Shown here one piece after another: positions 24,745-32,440 of a DNA stretch of 64,000 nucleotides (positions are counted from its first letter, which is position 1; each line of letters begins with the position of its first letter). Source of the DNA: an uncultured Clostridia bacterium (GTDB lineage: Bacteria; Bacillota; Clostridia; Lachnospirales; Anaerotignaceae); the NCBI GenBank assembly GCA_902477755.1, contig CABSIK010000004.1, positions 1 through 64,000 on the forward strand. Direction: 5' to 3'. The notes under the pieces are model-generated. The model was given only the letters and a program-made list of their open reading frames with translations. It made no database searches and was not told the origin of the DNA. A program made the position numbers and the translations under genes.

Positions 24745-25856
24745 TGTTTTCCGATAACCATAAAATTTCCCTGCGGCAGATGCAGGCGTTGTTCTGTTTT
24801 TATTTTCTGGGAACGGCGTCCCTGTTTTTGCCTGCGGAACTGGCAGAGGGAAGCGGCAGAGCCTGCTGGTTGGTAATGCTGGTGGGCGGTCTGCTGGCAG
24901 CGTTTTTCTCTCTGGTGCTGAGTTTTTTGGGCAAAAAGGAGCCTACATGGACGGTGGTGGAATGGCTGCGAAATACTTTTGGCGGTGTGCTGGGCAGTGT
25001 GCTGGCGTTGTTCATTGCTGGAAAAATCGCCGTGGATGCCATGCTGGAAGTCCGCATTTTTACAGAAATCCTCCGCAGTACCATGCTGCCCCATACGCCC
25101 CTGTGGCTCATGGTAGGCACTTTGCTGGCGTTGTCCGCCTTTGGTGTGGCAAGGGGCATCGAAGGACAGGCAAGGGGCGCGGAGATACTGTTTTTCTTTG
25201 TGTTTCCCCCTTTTGTGCTGCTGTTGTTTGCCGTTGCCCTGACGGCTGGGGAGGCCTATTTTCTTCCTGTTCAGCTGCCGAAGCTGGATGGACTCCGTCG
25301 GGGAGCGGCTTATGTACAGCCCTTGTTTCAGGCAATGATATTTCTGTTATTCTTGCCGCCATTTCTGGAAAAACCGGAAAAAGGGCAGAAAAGCCTTTTC
25401 GGAGTCTGTCTGCTGACCACATTTTTGATGACAGCGGCCACATTTCTTTGCTTGACGGTTTACGGAGCGGAATCCCTGTCCCATAAAATTTTCCCTACGG
25501 TGCAGGTCATGGAGCGTGTGCGGTTTTCCGGTATTTTTCTGGGCAGACAGGACATCCTCCTCCTTTGGTTCTGGATGGTTTCTGCTTTTCTGTATGTGTC
25601 AGGGGCGCTGTTTTTCGGCAGTGTCTGCTGTGTGCGTCTTTGCCGCCAAAGTGGACAGGGGCGGCGGTACTGGCTGCTGCTGTGGGTACCGTTGCTGTTT
25701 ATCGGCGCCATGATTCCACAGGATTTGGCAGCGGCTTATGATTTCCGCAACAAAATACAACCTATCTACAGCGCCCTTACAACGGCGCTCCTGCCTCTTT
25801 TGGTTTTAGGCGTAAGGATAGTCAAAGAAAGGGGGAAACACCGTGAAACAGCTTAA
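24744..25856 (+). CDS. gerAB: spore germination permease, GerA subunit B family
   Basis: A 370-residue, roughly ten-segment membrane protein of the endospore germination permease family (APC superfamily), thought to recognise the germinant and form the ion path. It begins MFSDNHKISLRQMQALFCFY, the typical entry into the first segment. The ATG overlaps the last base of the gerAA stop and has AAAGGGGGG upstream; the longer in-frame ORF would run into gerAA. Typical length. Coupled to gerAC by a 14-base overlap. Confidence 0.9.
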   Translation: MFSDNHKISLRQMQALFCFYFLGTASLFLPAELAEGSGRACWLVMLVGGLLAAFFSLVLSFLGKKEPTWTVVEWLRNTFGGVLGSVLALFIAGKIAVDAMLEVRIFTEILRSTMLPHTPLWLMVGTLLALSAFGVARGIEGQARGAEILFFFVFPPFVLLLFAVALTAGEAYFLPVQLPKLDGLRRGAAYVQPLFQAMIFLLFLPPFLEKPEKGQKSLFGVCLLTTFLMTAATFLCLTVYGAESLSHKIFPTVQVMERVRFSGIFLGRQDILLLWFWMVSAFLYVSGALFFGSVCCVRLCRQSGQGRRYWLLLWVPLLFIGAMIPQDLAAAYDFRNKIQPIYSALTTALLPLLVLGVRIVKERGKHRETA

Positions 25857-26913
25857 ATTTGCCCTCATAGCCCTATTGCCGCTGCTTTTGACGGGATGTT
25901 GGGACGGCAGAGACCCAGAGGACAGGGCTTATGTCATCACCATGGGCATTGATAAAGGCGAAGATGGATTGCTGGTGACTTTTGCCCCTGCCAAGACCAC
26001 AGAAGGAAATGCCCAGAGTGTGTATCGAGTCAAGGGGGACACTCTGGCGGCAGCGGTGGCAGATGCAGACAGCCGCAGTTCTCGGGAAGTCTATCTGGGG
26101 CAATTGCGGACGGTGGTATTCGGCAAAAGCCTGCTGGAAGATGGCACTGCCTTTGATGCGGTTCTGGAGGAATTGGAACGAGGCAATGCCCTTTCGGAAA
26201 AAGTCATGGTGTTGGGAACGGAAAACGCCGCAGACGCCTGCGTGGATGCCATTGCTCAGGCGGACAGCTCCACAGGGCTGTTTCTCTGGGATTTTTATAA
26301 GAATACCGCCCAAGAGGTAGCTGTGACCCGTGGCATGGATTTGGATATGCTTTTGACGGAATTGGGCGAGCAGAGGGGCAGTACAGTGCTGCCACGCATT
26401 GAAACGGCAGAGGAAGGTCTTTCCTTGGGGGGCGGCATTGCTTTGGCAGATGGTGCCTATGCCTTTGGGTTGCCTGCGGCAGAGGAACAGGCGCATCTGC
26501 TTTTGTTGGGAGAAGGTAGCGGCGCCGTCATTGAAGGAGATTGGAATGGTACGGTACTGCCTTTGGAAATCCGCAAGGACAAAGTTTCCTTTGATTTTGC
26601 CAAAACAGCGGAAGGGCTGTCCTGTCAGGTGAATGTGAAGGTTTCCGGCGCCCTCACAGGCAGCGGCGGACAATCTTTGCTGGATGGAAATACCAGACGG
26701 GAACTGGAAAATTTCTTCGGGGACATCATAAAAACAGATTTGGAAAATACAATAAAAAGAGCCCAGGAAACCACCGCCGGGGACGTGTTCGGCATTTGGG
26801 CGGAATGTCAGCGGCAGGCGCCGGAGGTGCCAAAATCGGGCGAAAACTGGCAGGATTTGCAGGTTTTGGTGGACTGTGAAGTAAAATTGCAGGATACGGG
26901 ACGCACCCGATAA
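25843..26913 (+). CDS. gerAC: Ger(x)C-family spore germination lipoprotein
   Basis: Subunit C of the germinant receptor, a lipoprotein on the outer face of the spore inner membrane. The 356-residue product has a lipobox (LLLTGC, Cys19) followed by the family signature WDGRDPEDRAYVITMGID. The remaining two thirds match the Ger(x)C fold, with LSLGGGIAL in the middle. The start is GTG at 25843, preceded by AAAGGGGG and overlapping gerAB. The C-terminus (about 330-356) is the usual mixed helix-strand end. Confidence 0.9.
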   Translation: MKQLKFALIALLPLLLTGCWDGRDPEDRAYVITMGIDKGEDGLLVTFAPAKTTEGNAQSVYRVKGDTLAAAVADADSRSSREVYLGQLRTVVFGKSLLEDGTAFDAVLEELERGNALSEKVMVLGTENAADACVDAIAQADSSTGLFLWDFYKNTAQEVAVTRGMDLDMLLTELGEQRGSTVLPRIETAEEGLSLGGGIALADGAYAFGLPAAEEQAHLLLLGEGSGAVIEGDWNGTVLPLEIRKDKVSFDFAKTAEGLSCQVNVKVSGALTGSGGQSLLDGNTRRELENFFGDIIKTDLENTIKRAQETTAGDVFGIWAECQRQAPEVPKSGENWQDLQVLVDCEVKLQDTGRTR

Positions 26914-26920
26914 AGAGAAG

Positions 26921-26950
26921 GTATAAAATTCCAAAAACAGGGTCATACTC
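26921..26950 (+). promoter_or_regulatory. forespore (sigma-F-type) promoter of spoIIR
   Basis: GGTATA -35 (GTATA at 26921-26925), 15-bp spacer, -10 GGTCATACTC (26941-26950), matching the Bacillus sigma-F pattern wGyATA-N15-GGnnAnAnT. It lies 32 bases before spoIIR, a known sigma-F target. Confidence 0.65.
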
Positions 26951-26982
26951 TCCCCATCAAAAGAGAAAAAGGGTGGGAGAGC

Positions 26983-27651
26983 ATGAAAACATTGGTTTTG
27001 TGGGCTTTGCGCATGAAAGCCTTTTGGAAAAAAGAGTGGAAATATGGGGTGACAGCCCTTGTGGGGGGCGTTTTGGTCTGTGTCCTTTGGTCTGGGGTTT
27101 ATGCGGCAAATATCCAGCGGGGTATTGCCGACGGCGTGGTGCGGTTTCATGTACTGGCAAACAGCGATACCACCGCAGACCAAAATTTGAAATTGGATGT
27201 ACGGGACGCGGTGCTTGCTTCTTTTGGGGAAAAGCTGGAGGGCTGTTCCTCCAAAGGGGAGAGTATGGCGCTTTTGGCAGCATACAAAGAAGAAATCCGT
27301 CAGACAGCAGCAGCGGAAATTGCCAGACAGGGGTATGATTATCCCGTTTCTGTATCGTTGGTACGGGAGGATTTTCCCGAAAAGACCTACGGCAATCTGG
27401 TATTCCCTGCTGGGGTTTATGACGCGGTGCGCATTGAGATTGGCGAAGCCCAAGGGCATAACTGGTGGTGCGTGCTGTATCCCCAGATGTGTTATGTAGA
27501 TGCCGCATGGGGAGAACCTACAGAAGAAGGACGGGAACGGCTGCAAAAAAATCTGACGCCAGAGGAATATGCAGTGGTTTCCGCGGCGGAGCAGACCAAC
27601 AAGGCACCGAAAATCAAACTGAAAATCGTGGAAATGTGGCAGGGGGACTAA
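26983..27651 (+). CDS. spoIIR: stage II sporulation protein R
   Basis: Forespore-made, exported signalling protein that triggers SpoIIGA to process pro-sigma-E in the mother cell. The 222-residue product has an N-terminal membrane/signal segment (about 22-40, VTALVGGVLVCVLWSGVYAA), then the family signature VVRFHVLANSDTTADQNLKL and DVRDAVL. The conserved second block has FPAGVYDAVRIEIGEAQGHN then WWCVLYP. Length is normal. Start supported by GTGGGAGAG. Its own sigma-F-like promoter precedes it, and sleB follows 23 bases later. Confidence 0.95.
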   Translation: MKTLVLWALRMKAFWKKEWKYGVTALVGGVLVCVLWSGVYAANIQRGIADGVVRFHVLANSDTTADQNLKLDVRDAVLASFGEKLEGCSSKGESMALLAAYKEEIRQTAAAEIARQGYDYPVSVSLVREDFPEKTYGNLVFPAGVYDAVRIEIGEAQGHNWWCVLYPQMCYVDAAWGEPTEEGRERLQKNLTPEEYAVVSAAEQTNKAPKIKLKIVEMWQGD

Positions 27652-27674
27652 AAAGCAGGGAAGGAGAAGGGTCA

Positions 27675-28388
27675 ATGGGGCGAAAAGGCAGAAGGAAATG
27701 TGTTTTGGTATGTTTGCTGGCACTTCTAGTGCTGGCATGGGGCATGGTGGAGAAGGCAAGCCAGCCGGAGACAGTGGCAGTGACGAAGCTGGTGGCTTGG
27801 GGCACCCGTGGGGACTTGGTGAAGCAGACCCAAGAGAAACTGCGTGAGCTGGGGTATTACCCCGATACACCCGATGGCATTTACGGTACCAAAACATACG
27901 AAGCCATTCGCCAGTTTCAGGCGGATAACGGTTTGAAAGTAGACGGCATTGCCGGCAGTGATACCTTGTCCCGTTTGGGCATTTCCATTGGCACCGGAAC
28001 CAGCGGCATCGGGGAAACAGGCACCAGCGATTATGATGAGGATTTGTATTTGCTGGCGTCTATCATCCATGGGGAAGCCCGTGGGGAGCCTTACGAAGGG
28101 CAGGTGGCAGTGGGAGCGGTAGTGTTGAATCGGGTGGCAAGCCCTGACTTTCCCAATACCATTGCGGAGGTCATCTACCAGCCCGGCGCTTTTGATGCCG
28201 TTGCGGATAAACAGTTTTATCTGACCCCCAACGAAACGGCGCTGAACGCCGCAAGAGATGCCCTCAACGGCTGGGACCCTACCAATGGGGCGTTATATTA
28301 TTGGAATCCCGTCACAGCCACCAGCCGCTGGATTTGGAGTATCCCCATCACCACCACCATTGGCAGACATGTTTTCGGCGTAAAATAA
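27675..28388 (+). CDS. sleB: spore cortex-lytic enzyme SleB
   Basis: Lytic transglycosylase that degrades cortex peptidoglycan (muramic-lactam containing) during germination. The 237-residue product has a short N-terminal hydrophobic segment (signal), a PG_binding_1 domain (about 42-100: GDLVKQTQEKLRELGYYPDT...GIYGTKTYEAIRQFQ) and a C-terminal Hydrolase_2/SleB domain (about 120-237) with ASIIHGEARGEPYEGQVAVG carrying the catalytic Glu. ATG at 27675 has AAGGAGAAGG; the longer frame overlaps spoIIR. No ypeB follows, unlike in Bacillus. Confidence 0.93.
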   Translation: MGRKGRRKCVLVCLLALLVLAWGMVEKASQPETVAVTKLVAWGTRGDLVKQTQEKLRELGYYPDTPDGIYGTKTYEAIRQFQADNGLKVDGIAGSDTLSRLGISIGTGTSGIGETGTSDYDEDLYLLASIIHGEARGEPYEGQVAVGAVVLNRVASPDFPNTIAEVIYQPGAFDAVADKQFYLTPNETALNAARDALNGWDPTNGALYYWNPVTATSRWIWSIPITTTIGRHVFGVK

Positions 28389-28428
28389 AAAAACACGGTA
28401 TTTTCTTAGAGAAGTACCGTGCAAGGGG

Positions 28429-28486
28429 CATCTTCAGAAGAAAACAAAGAAAGCTGAAATTCCTGTGAAAGAATTTCAGCTTTCTT
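28429..28486. terminator. bidirectional palindromic terminator between sleB and DUF1294
   Basis: CATCTTC start, AAGAAAACAAAG arm, then a 16-bp stem AAGAAAGCTGAAATTC / GAATTTCAGCTTTCTT (28447-28486) with T-rich flanks on both strands. It ends sleB and, on the other strand, the rodA-mgsA operon. Another hairpin (CACGGTA/TACCGTG, 28393-28422) lies between it and sleB. Member of the dispersed palindrome family. Confidence 0.8.
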
Positions 28487-28542
28487 ATTTTTATAAAAGT
28501 TTTATCTGGTATGTTTTCTTATGAGGAATCTGCTTTTATGTT

Positions 28543-28848
28543 TCACGCGGTAAAGGCAAAAGTGGTCATCAGCAGCCAGCACAGGAAAATGTGCATGACA
28601 GCCGTAAGCCCGTAAGCCAGATAAAAAGAAATATGCTTTGTTTTATGGTGTTGGGTGAACATGCCCACAAAGCCTCCGATGCTGCCCCCTAAAATGGCCA
28701 TCAGGAACAATGTTTTTTCAGGCACACGCCGTCTGCCGCGGATGGCACGTTTTTTATCCAGCGCCATGGCGCAAAACAGCACAATATTGATGATGAGGTA
28801 ATACCCTGTGATGATCCAGAAGGGTACGGGGTGGAAAGTGAACTGCAT
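28543..28848 (-). CDS. DUF1294 membrane protein
   Basis: A 101-residue membrane protein with three or four hydrophobic segments and the DUF1294 core MALDKKRAIRGRRRVPEKTL followed by FLMAILGGSIGGFVGMF. It starts 1 base after the mgsA stop and is the last gene of the cell-shape operon. Family function is unknown. Confidence 0.85.
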   Translation of the reverse strand: MQFTFHPVPFWIITGYYLIINIVLFCAMALDKKRAIRGRRRVPEKTLFLMAILGGSIGGFVGMFTQHHKTKHISFYLAYGLTAVMHIFLCWLLMTTFAFTA

Positions 28849-28849
28849 C

Positions 28850-29242
28850 TTATCTCACCACGTTTCTCCAGTCCAGATCGCCTCTGTCCAGTGCCAGCAG
28901 CAGCACTTCCGCTGTTGCCAGATTGGTGGCAACGGGAATGTTGTGGGTGTCACACAGACGGAACAGGTTGCTGTATTCTTCATAAGACTGGTGGGAGGAA
29001 GGGTCACGCAGGAAGATCATCACATCCAAGTCGTTGTTGATGATCTGCGCACCAAGCTGTTCAGAGCCCCCCAATTGTCCTGCCAGATATTTATGCACAT
29101 TCAAATTTGCAGCTTCTCCAACCAGACGGCCTGTGGTAGCTGTTGCGTAAAGCTCATGCTTGCACAGGATATGGCGGTAAGCAATGCAAAGGTTTTCCAT
29201 TAGTTTTTTCTTATTGTCGTCCGCAATCAATGCGATATTCAT
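28850..29242 (-). CDS. mgsA: methylglyoxal synthase
   Basis: Converts dihydroxyacetone phosphate to methylglyoxal and phosphate, a bypass of lower glycolysis under phosphate limitation. The 130-residue protein shows MNIALIADDNKKKLMENLC, HELYATATTGRLV with the phosphate-binding Thr residues, GGSEQLGAQI, and DVMIFLRDP with the catalytic Asp. The frame continues upstream into rodA; the ATG at 29242 overlaps the rodA stop by 4 bases and gives the conserved N-terminus. Confidence 0.95.
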   Translation of the reverse strand: MNIALIADDNKKKLMENLCIAYRHILCKHELYATATTGRLVGEAANLNVHKYLAGQLGGSEQLGAQIINNDLDVMIFLRDPSSHQSYEEYSNLFRLCDTHNIPVATNLATAEVLLLALDRGDLDWRNVVR

Positions 29243-30387
29243 AATAAACCCCCCTCGAATAATGATCTGGTTTCTTTTTTGCGAATATTGAGTACCAGCC
29301 CAAGGGCTACCATGTTTGTCCACATGGAGCTGCCGCCGTAGCTGACAAAAGGCAGGGACATGCCTGTATTGGGCACGATGCCTGTGGCAACACCGGCATT
29401 GACGAAGGTCTGGAAGGCAAACATGCCTGCCACACCCACCACGATGAGCTGACTGAATGTATCTCTTGTCGATAATGCTATTATGATACAACGAAATACC
29501 ACAAAGAGCAATAGCCCTAATGTAAATATACAACCCAAAAATCCAAATTCCTCCCCAATTACAGAAAAAATAAAATCATTATGGGGTTCCGGCAGATAAC
29601 TGAGCTGGTTCAAAGTGCCTTGGAACAGCCCTTTGCCTGTGAGCTGACCGGAGCCGATGGCATTGATGGATTTTTCTGTCTGGTAATAGAGGTCAGGGTT
29701 GGCGGTAGGGTCTACAAAGGACAGGATACGGTTGAACTGGTGGGGTTCAAAGATCTTGTCCATGATCAGGGGATTTTCCCGGCTGACGTCAAAGAGGATG
29801 AAGGCAACCAGCGGTACAGCCACAATGGCTACATTCCGCACCCAAATGATATCTATGCCTGCCACAAACACCAGAATACAGAAGATTGCCACCAGTACCA
29901 GACTGGCGGAAAGGGCAGGCTGCTTCAGTACCAGCAGGATAGGGATACCGCTGATGACGCACAGCTTCAGGAAGAAATCCAGCCGGTTCATTTTGGAATG
30001 ATGCAGGGAAATGAACTTGGCTAAAAAGAAGATCATCATCACTTTGGCAAACTCCGACGGCTGGATGGTCAAAGGCCCGATGGCAATCCAACGTGTCGCA
30101 CCGTTGGATTCGTTCCCCAGTACAAATACCGCTAACAGCAGTAGGATGTTGATAAAATAAATGGGGATATAATATTGTGAAAAGTATTCGTAGTCTACAT
30201 TGGCAGCTGCCACCATCAGCCCAAGGCCGATGATGAAAAAGACGATCTGCTTATAGACTTCGGAAGTTCCTTCTCCCAGATTGAAATGCAGGGCGCTGGC
30301 AATGCAGACGATGCCGAAGGCGGCAAGGATGCATACGGCGCCGATGAGATACCAATCCAGGTTTTGGAGCCATTTTTTGCTTTGCAT
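29239..30387 (-). CDS. rodA: SEDS-family peptidoglycan polymerase RodA
   Basis: Elongation-specific peptidoglycan glycosyltransferase working with PBP2. The 382-residue, ten-segment membrane protein has NGATRWIAIGPLTIQPSEFA, the conserved region around LPEPHNDFIFSVIGEEFGF and the C-terminal signature NTGMSLPFVSYGGSSMWTN. The start at 30387 (MQSKKWLQNLDW) is chosen over the longer frame because GGAGGTGG stands 6 bases upstream. mrdA lies further up in the same cluster. Confidence 0.95.
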   Translation of the reverse strand: MQSKKWLQNLDWYLIGAVCILAAFGIVCIASALHFNLGEGTSEVYKQIVFFIIGLGLMVAAANVDYEYFSQYYIPIYFINILLLLAVFVLGNESNGATRWIAIGPLTIQPSEFAKVMMIFFLAKFISLHHSKMNRLDFFLKLCVISGIPILLVLKQPALSASLVLVAIFCILVFVAGIDIIWVRNVAIVAVPLVAFILFDVSRENPLIMDKIFEPHQFNRILSFVDPTANPDLYYQTEKSINAIGSGQLTGKGLFQGTLNQLSYLPEPHNDFIFSVIGEEFGFLGCIFTLGLLLFVVFRCIIIALSTRDTFSQLIVVGVAGMFAFQTFVNAGVATGIVPNTGMSLPFVSYGGSSMWTNMVALGLVLNIRKKETRSLFEGGLL

Positions 30388-30489
30388 AGGCCACCTCCAG
30401 AGGTTGGTTTTATAATACAGCAAAGCCGGTTGAAACAAGAGTTTTCCTCAGGTTCCCCGGCTTTGTTTTCTTTTGGCGTTTGTTTCAAT

Positions 30490-30777
30490 TTAGTCCTGGT
30501 TGACTTTGCGCATGCTCTTGATGGGAATATTGGCATAGAGCACGGGAACGGTACCGTTCTTGTCATCGGATTCGGTCTGGGTGATCTGGATATCCAGTTC
30601 TTCATCGTCGATTTCCATGTAGTTGGAGATGACTTTGATGATGTCTGTTTTCAGCATTTCCAGTACCTGAGAGGAGCAGTTGACCCGGTCGTGTACCAGC
30701 ACCAGTTTCAGTCTGTCTTTTGCCACACTGCCGGAGGGCGGTGCGGATTTTTTCTTAAAAAAGCTAAAGAAATCCAT
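30490..30777 (-). CDS. minE: cell-division topological factor MinE
   Basis: Stimulates MinD ATPase and drives or positions the MinCD division inhibitor. The 95-residue protein starts MDFFSFFKKK (amphipathic membrane-targeting helix), followed by the MinD-contact segment AKDRLKLVLVHDRV and the C-terminal dimerisation domain. Two adjacent ATGs (30780 and 30777) follow AGGAG; the inner one has the better spacing. It lies 31 bases downstream of minD. Confidence 0.93.
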   Translation of the reverse strand: MDFFSFFKKKSAPPSGSVAKDRLKLVLVHDRVNCSSQVLEMLKTDIIKVISNYMEIDDEELDIQITQTESDDKNGTVPVLYANIPIKSMRKVNQD

Positions 30778-30808
30778 CATGACACTCCTTTCCAAACCTA
30801 TACGGGGA

Positions 30809-31606
30809 TTAACGGCGGAACAGCTTTTTGAGCCTATCCATAAATGTTTCCGGTTCTTCCTCGAAGGTCATCAGAGGAACATCTTCACCCATGATGCGGC
30901 GCACGATGTTGCGGTAAGCCTGTCCTGCGCGAGATTCTTCGCTGCTGACAGCAGGTTCCCCTTTGTTGGTTGCGATGACGATGGTTTCGTCATCAGGAAC
31001 CACGCCCAGAATGTCAACGGCAAGGATCTCTGTTACGTCTTCAATGTTCATCATTTCGCCCCGTTTTACCAGATCGATGCGCAGGCGGTTGAGAATGAGG
31101 GTAGGATTGTTCAGACCGTTTGCTTCCAAAAGACCAATGATACGGTCAGCGTCACGAACAGCGGATACTTCCGGTGTGGTGACTACAACAGCACGGTCAG
31201 CGCCAGCAATGGCGTTTTTGAACCCTTGCTCGATGCCGGCAGGGCAGTCAATGAGGATATAGTCAAATCCTTCTTCTTTCAGGTTTTCGCACAGTTTCTG
31301 CATCTGTTCGGGAGAAACCGCGTCTTTGTCCCGTGTCTGGGCCGCAGGCAGCAGGAACAGACCTTCATAGCGTTTATCTTTGATGAGCGCCTGTTTCAGA
31401 CGGCAGTTGCCTTCCACCACATCTACCAGATCGTATACGATGCGGTTTTCCAGCCCCATGACAACGTCCAGATTGCGCAGACCGATATCCGCGTCTACCA
31501 AAGCGACCTTTTTGCCCTGAATGGCAAGACCGCAGCCAAGGTTTGCACTGGTGGTGGTTTTCCCAACGCCGCCTTTGCCGCTGGTGATTACAATTACTTC
31601 ACTCAT
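30809..31606 (-). CDS. minD: septum-site determining ATPase MinD
   Basis: Membrane-cycling ATPase of the Min system. The 265-residue protein has a deviant Walker A motif GKGGVGKTT (about residues 10-18), switch I DADIGLRNLD, Walker B DYILIDCPAG, and a C-terminal amphipathic membrane-targeting helix (FMDRLKKLFRR). A gap of 182 bases separates it from minC, longer than elsewhere in the cluster, so minDE may have their own promoter. Confidence 0.96.
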   Translation of the reverse strand: MSEVIVITSGKGGVGKTTTSANLGCGLAIQGKKVALVDADIGLRNLDVVMGLENRIVYDLVDVVEGNCRLKQALIKDKRYEGLFLLPAAQTRDKDAVSPEQMQKLCENLKEEGFDYILIDCPAGIEQGFKNAIAGADRAVVVTTPEVSAVRDADRIIGLLEANGLNNPTLILNRLRIDLVKRGEMMNIEDVTEILAVDILGVVPDDETIVIATNKGEPAVSSEESRAGQAYRNIVRRIMGEDVPLMTFEEEPETFMDRLKKLFRR

Positions 31607-31788
31607 GGATCATATCCCCCTAGTTTTTTACTTAAATCAAATGTATTTCCTGCCAATGTGACAGGGAGAGGCAAAAGAGCCTGAAATCTCTTTGCCCATA
31701 CGAAAATATCATATATATCTGTATTTTAACAAATATATCCTGAATTTGCACGAAAATTTTTTAGCAAAAAGCAATTTGTTTTCCCAAA

Positions 31789-32421
31789 TTACGACAACGC
31801 CATAACGAAAATCTGCCCGTCTTTGACGAAAGCGTATTCAGGCGGCTTGGGGCCGTGTTTGTTTTCTTCAGGAAAACGTGTGATGATGTCCGCAATGCGC
31901 AGCTGTACCGGTGCCATGTAAACAGCGGTGACAAAAGCGTCTGTCATGCCCTTGCAGCCAGCATGTGCCATGCCTTTGAGCTGACCCAAGATGATGATGT
32001 TGCCCGTTGCCTTGATTTCCGCGCCGGGGTTTACATCCCCCACCACCACAACGCTGCCGTCAAATTCGATTTTCTGACCGTTGCGCAGAGAGCCTCTGTG
32101 GAATTTTGTCAGGTTGAAGGCACGAACGTCTTTTTCCAGCAGTTCAGAGATCTGCTTCAGTTCGTTGTTTTCTGTTTTCACGAATGTGATGCGCATGGTG
32201 GTGCGTTCTGCGATGATCTGCAGCAGTCTTTCTTCTTCCTCCTCGGTGAAGCTTCTGCCTTTGAAGGCCAGTGATGTTTTGACATTATCGAAGAATTTCC
32301 CAGCTTCTTCTACTTTTTGTTCCAATTGTGTGCAAAGTTCCTCAAAAGGAACGTCCGGCTGAAACAGTACGGTTACGCCGTCCTTGGTTCCTTTGAAGAT
32401 GACATAGTTTTCCTGGTTCAT
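31789..32421 (-). CDS. minC: septum-site determining protein MinC
   Basis: FtsZ-polymerisation inhibitor recruited by MinD. The 210-residue protein has an N-terminal FtsZ-binding domain (to about 100) and a C-terminal right-handed beta-helix domain (about 107-210) with RGSLRNGQKIEFDGSVVVVG, DVNPGAEIKATGNIIILG and LKGMAHAGC. The start at 32421 has AGGAGGGG upstream; a longer frame reaches into mrdA. It lies 19 bases after mrdA. Confidence 0.94.
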   Translation of the reverse strand: MNQENYVIFKGTKDGVTVLFQPDVPFEELCTQLEQKVEEAGKFFDNVKTSLAFKGRSFTEEEEERLLQIIAERTTMRITFVKTENNELKQISELLEKDVRAFNLTKFHRGSLRNGQKIEFDGSVVVVGDVNPGAEIKATGNIIILGQLKGMAHAGCKGMTDAFVTAVYMAPVQLRIADIITRFPEENKHGPKPPEYAFVKDGQIFVMALS

Positions 32422-32440
32422 AGTTCCCCTCCTGAAAATA

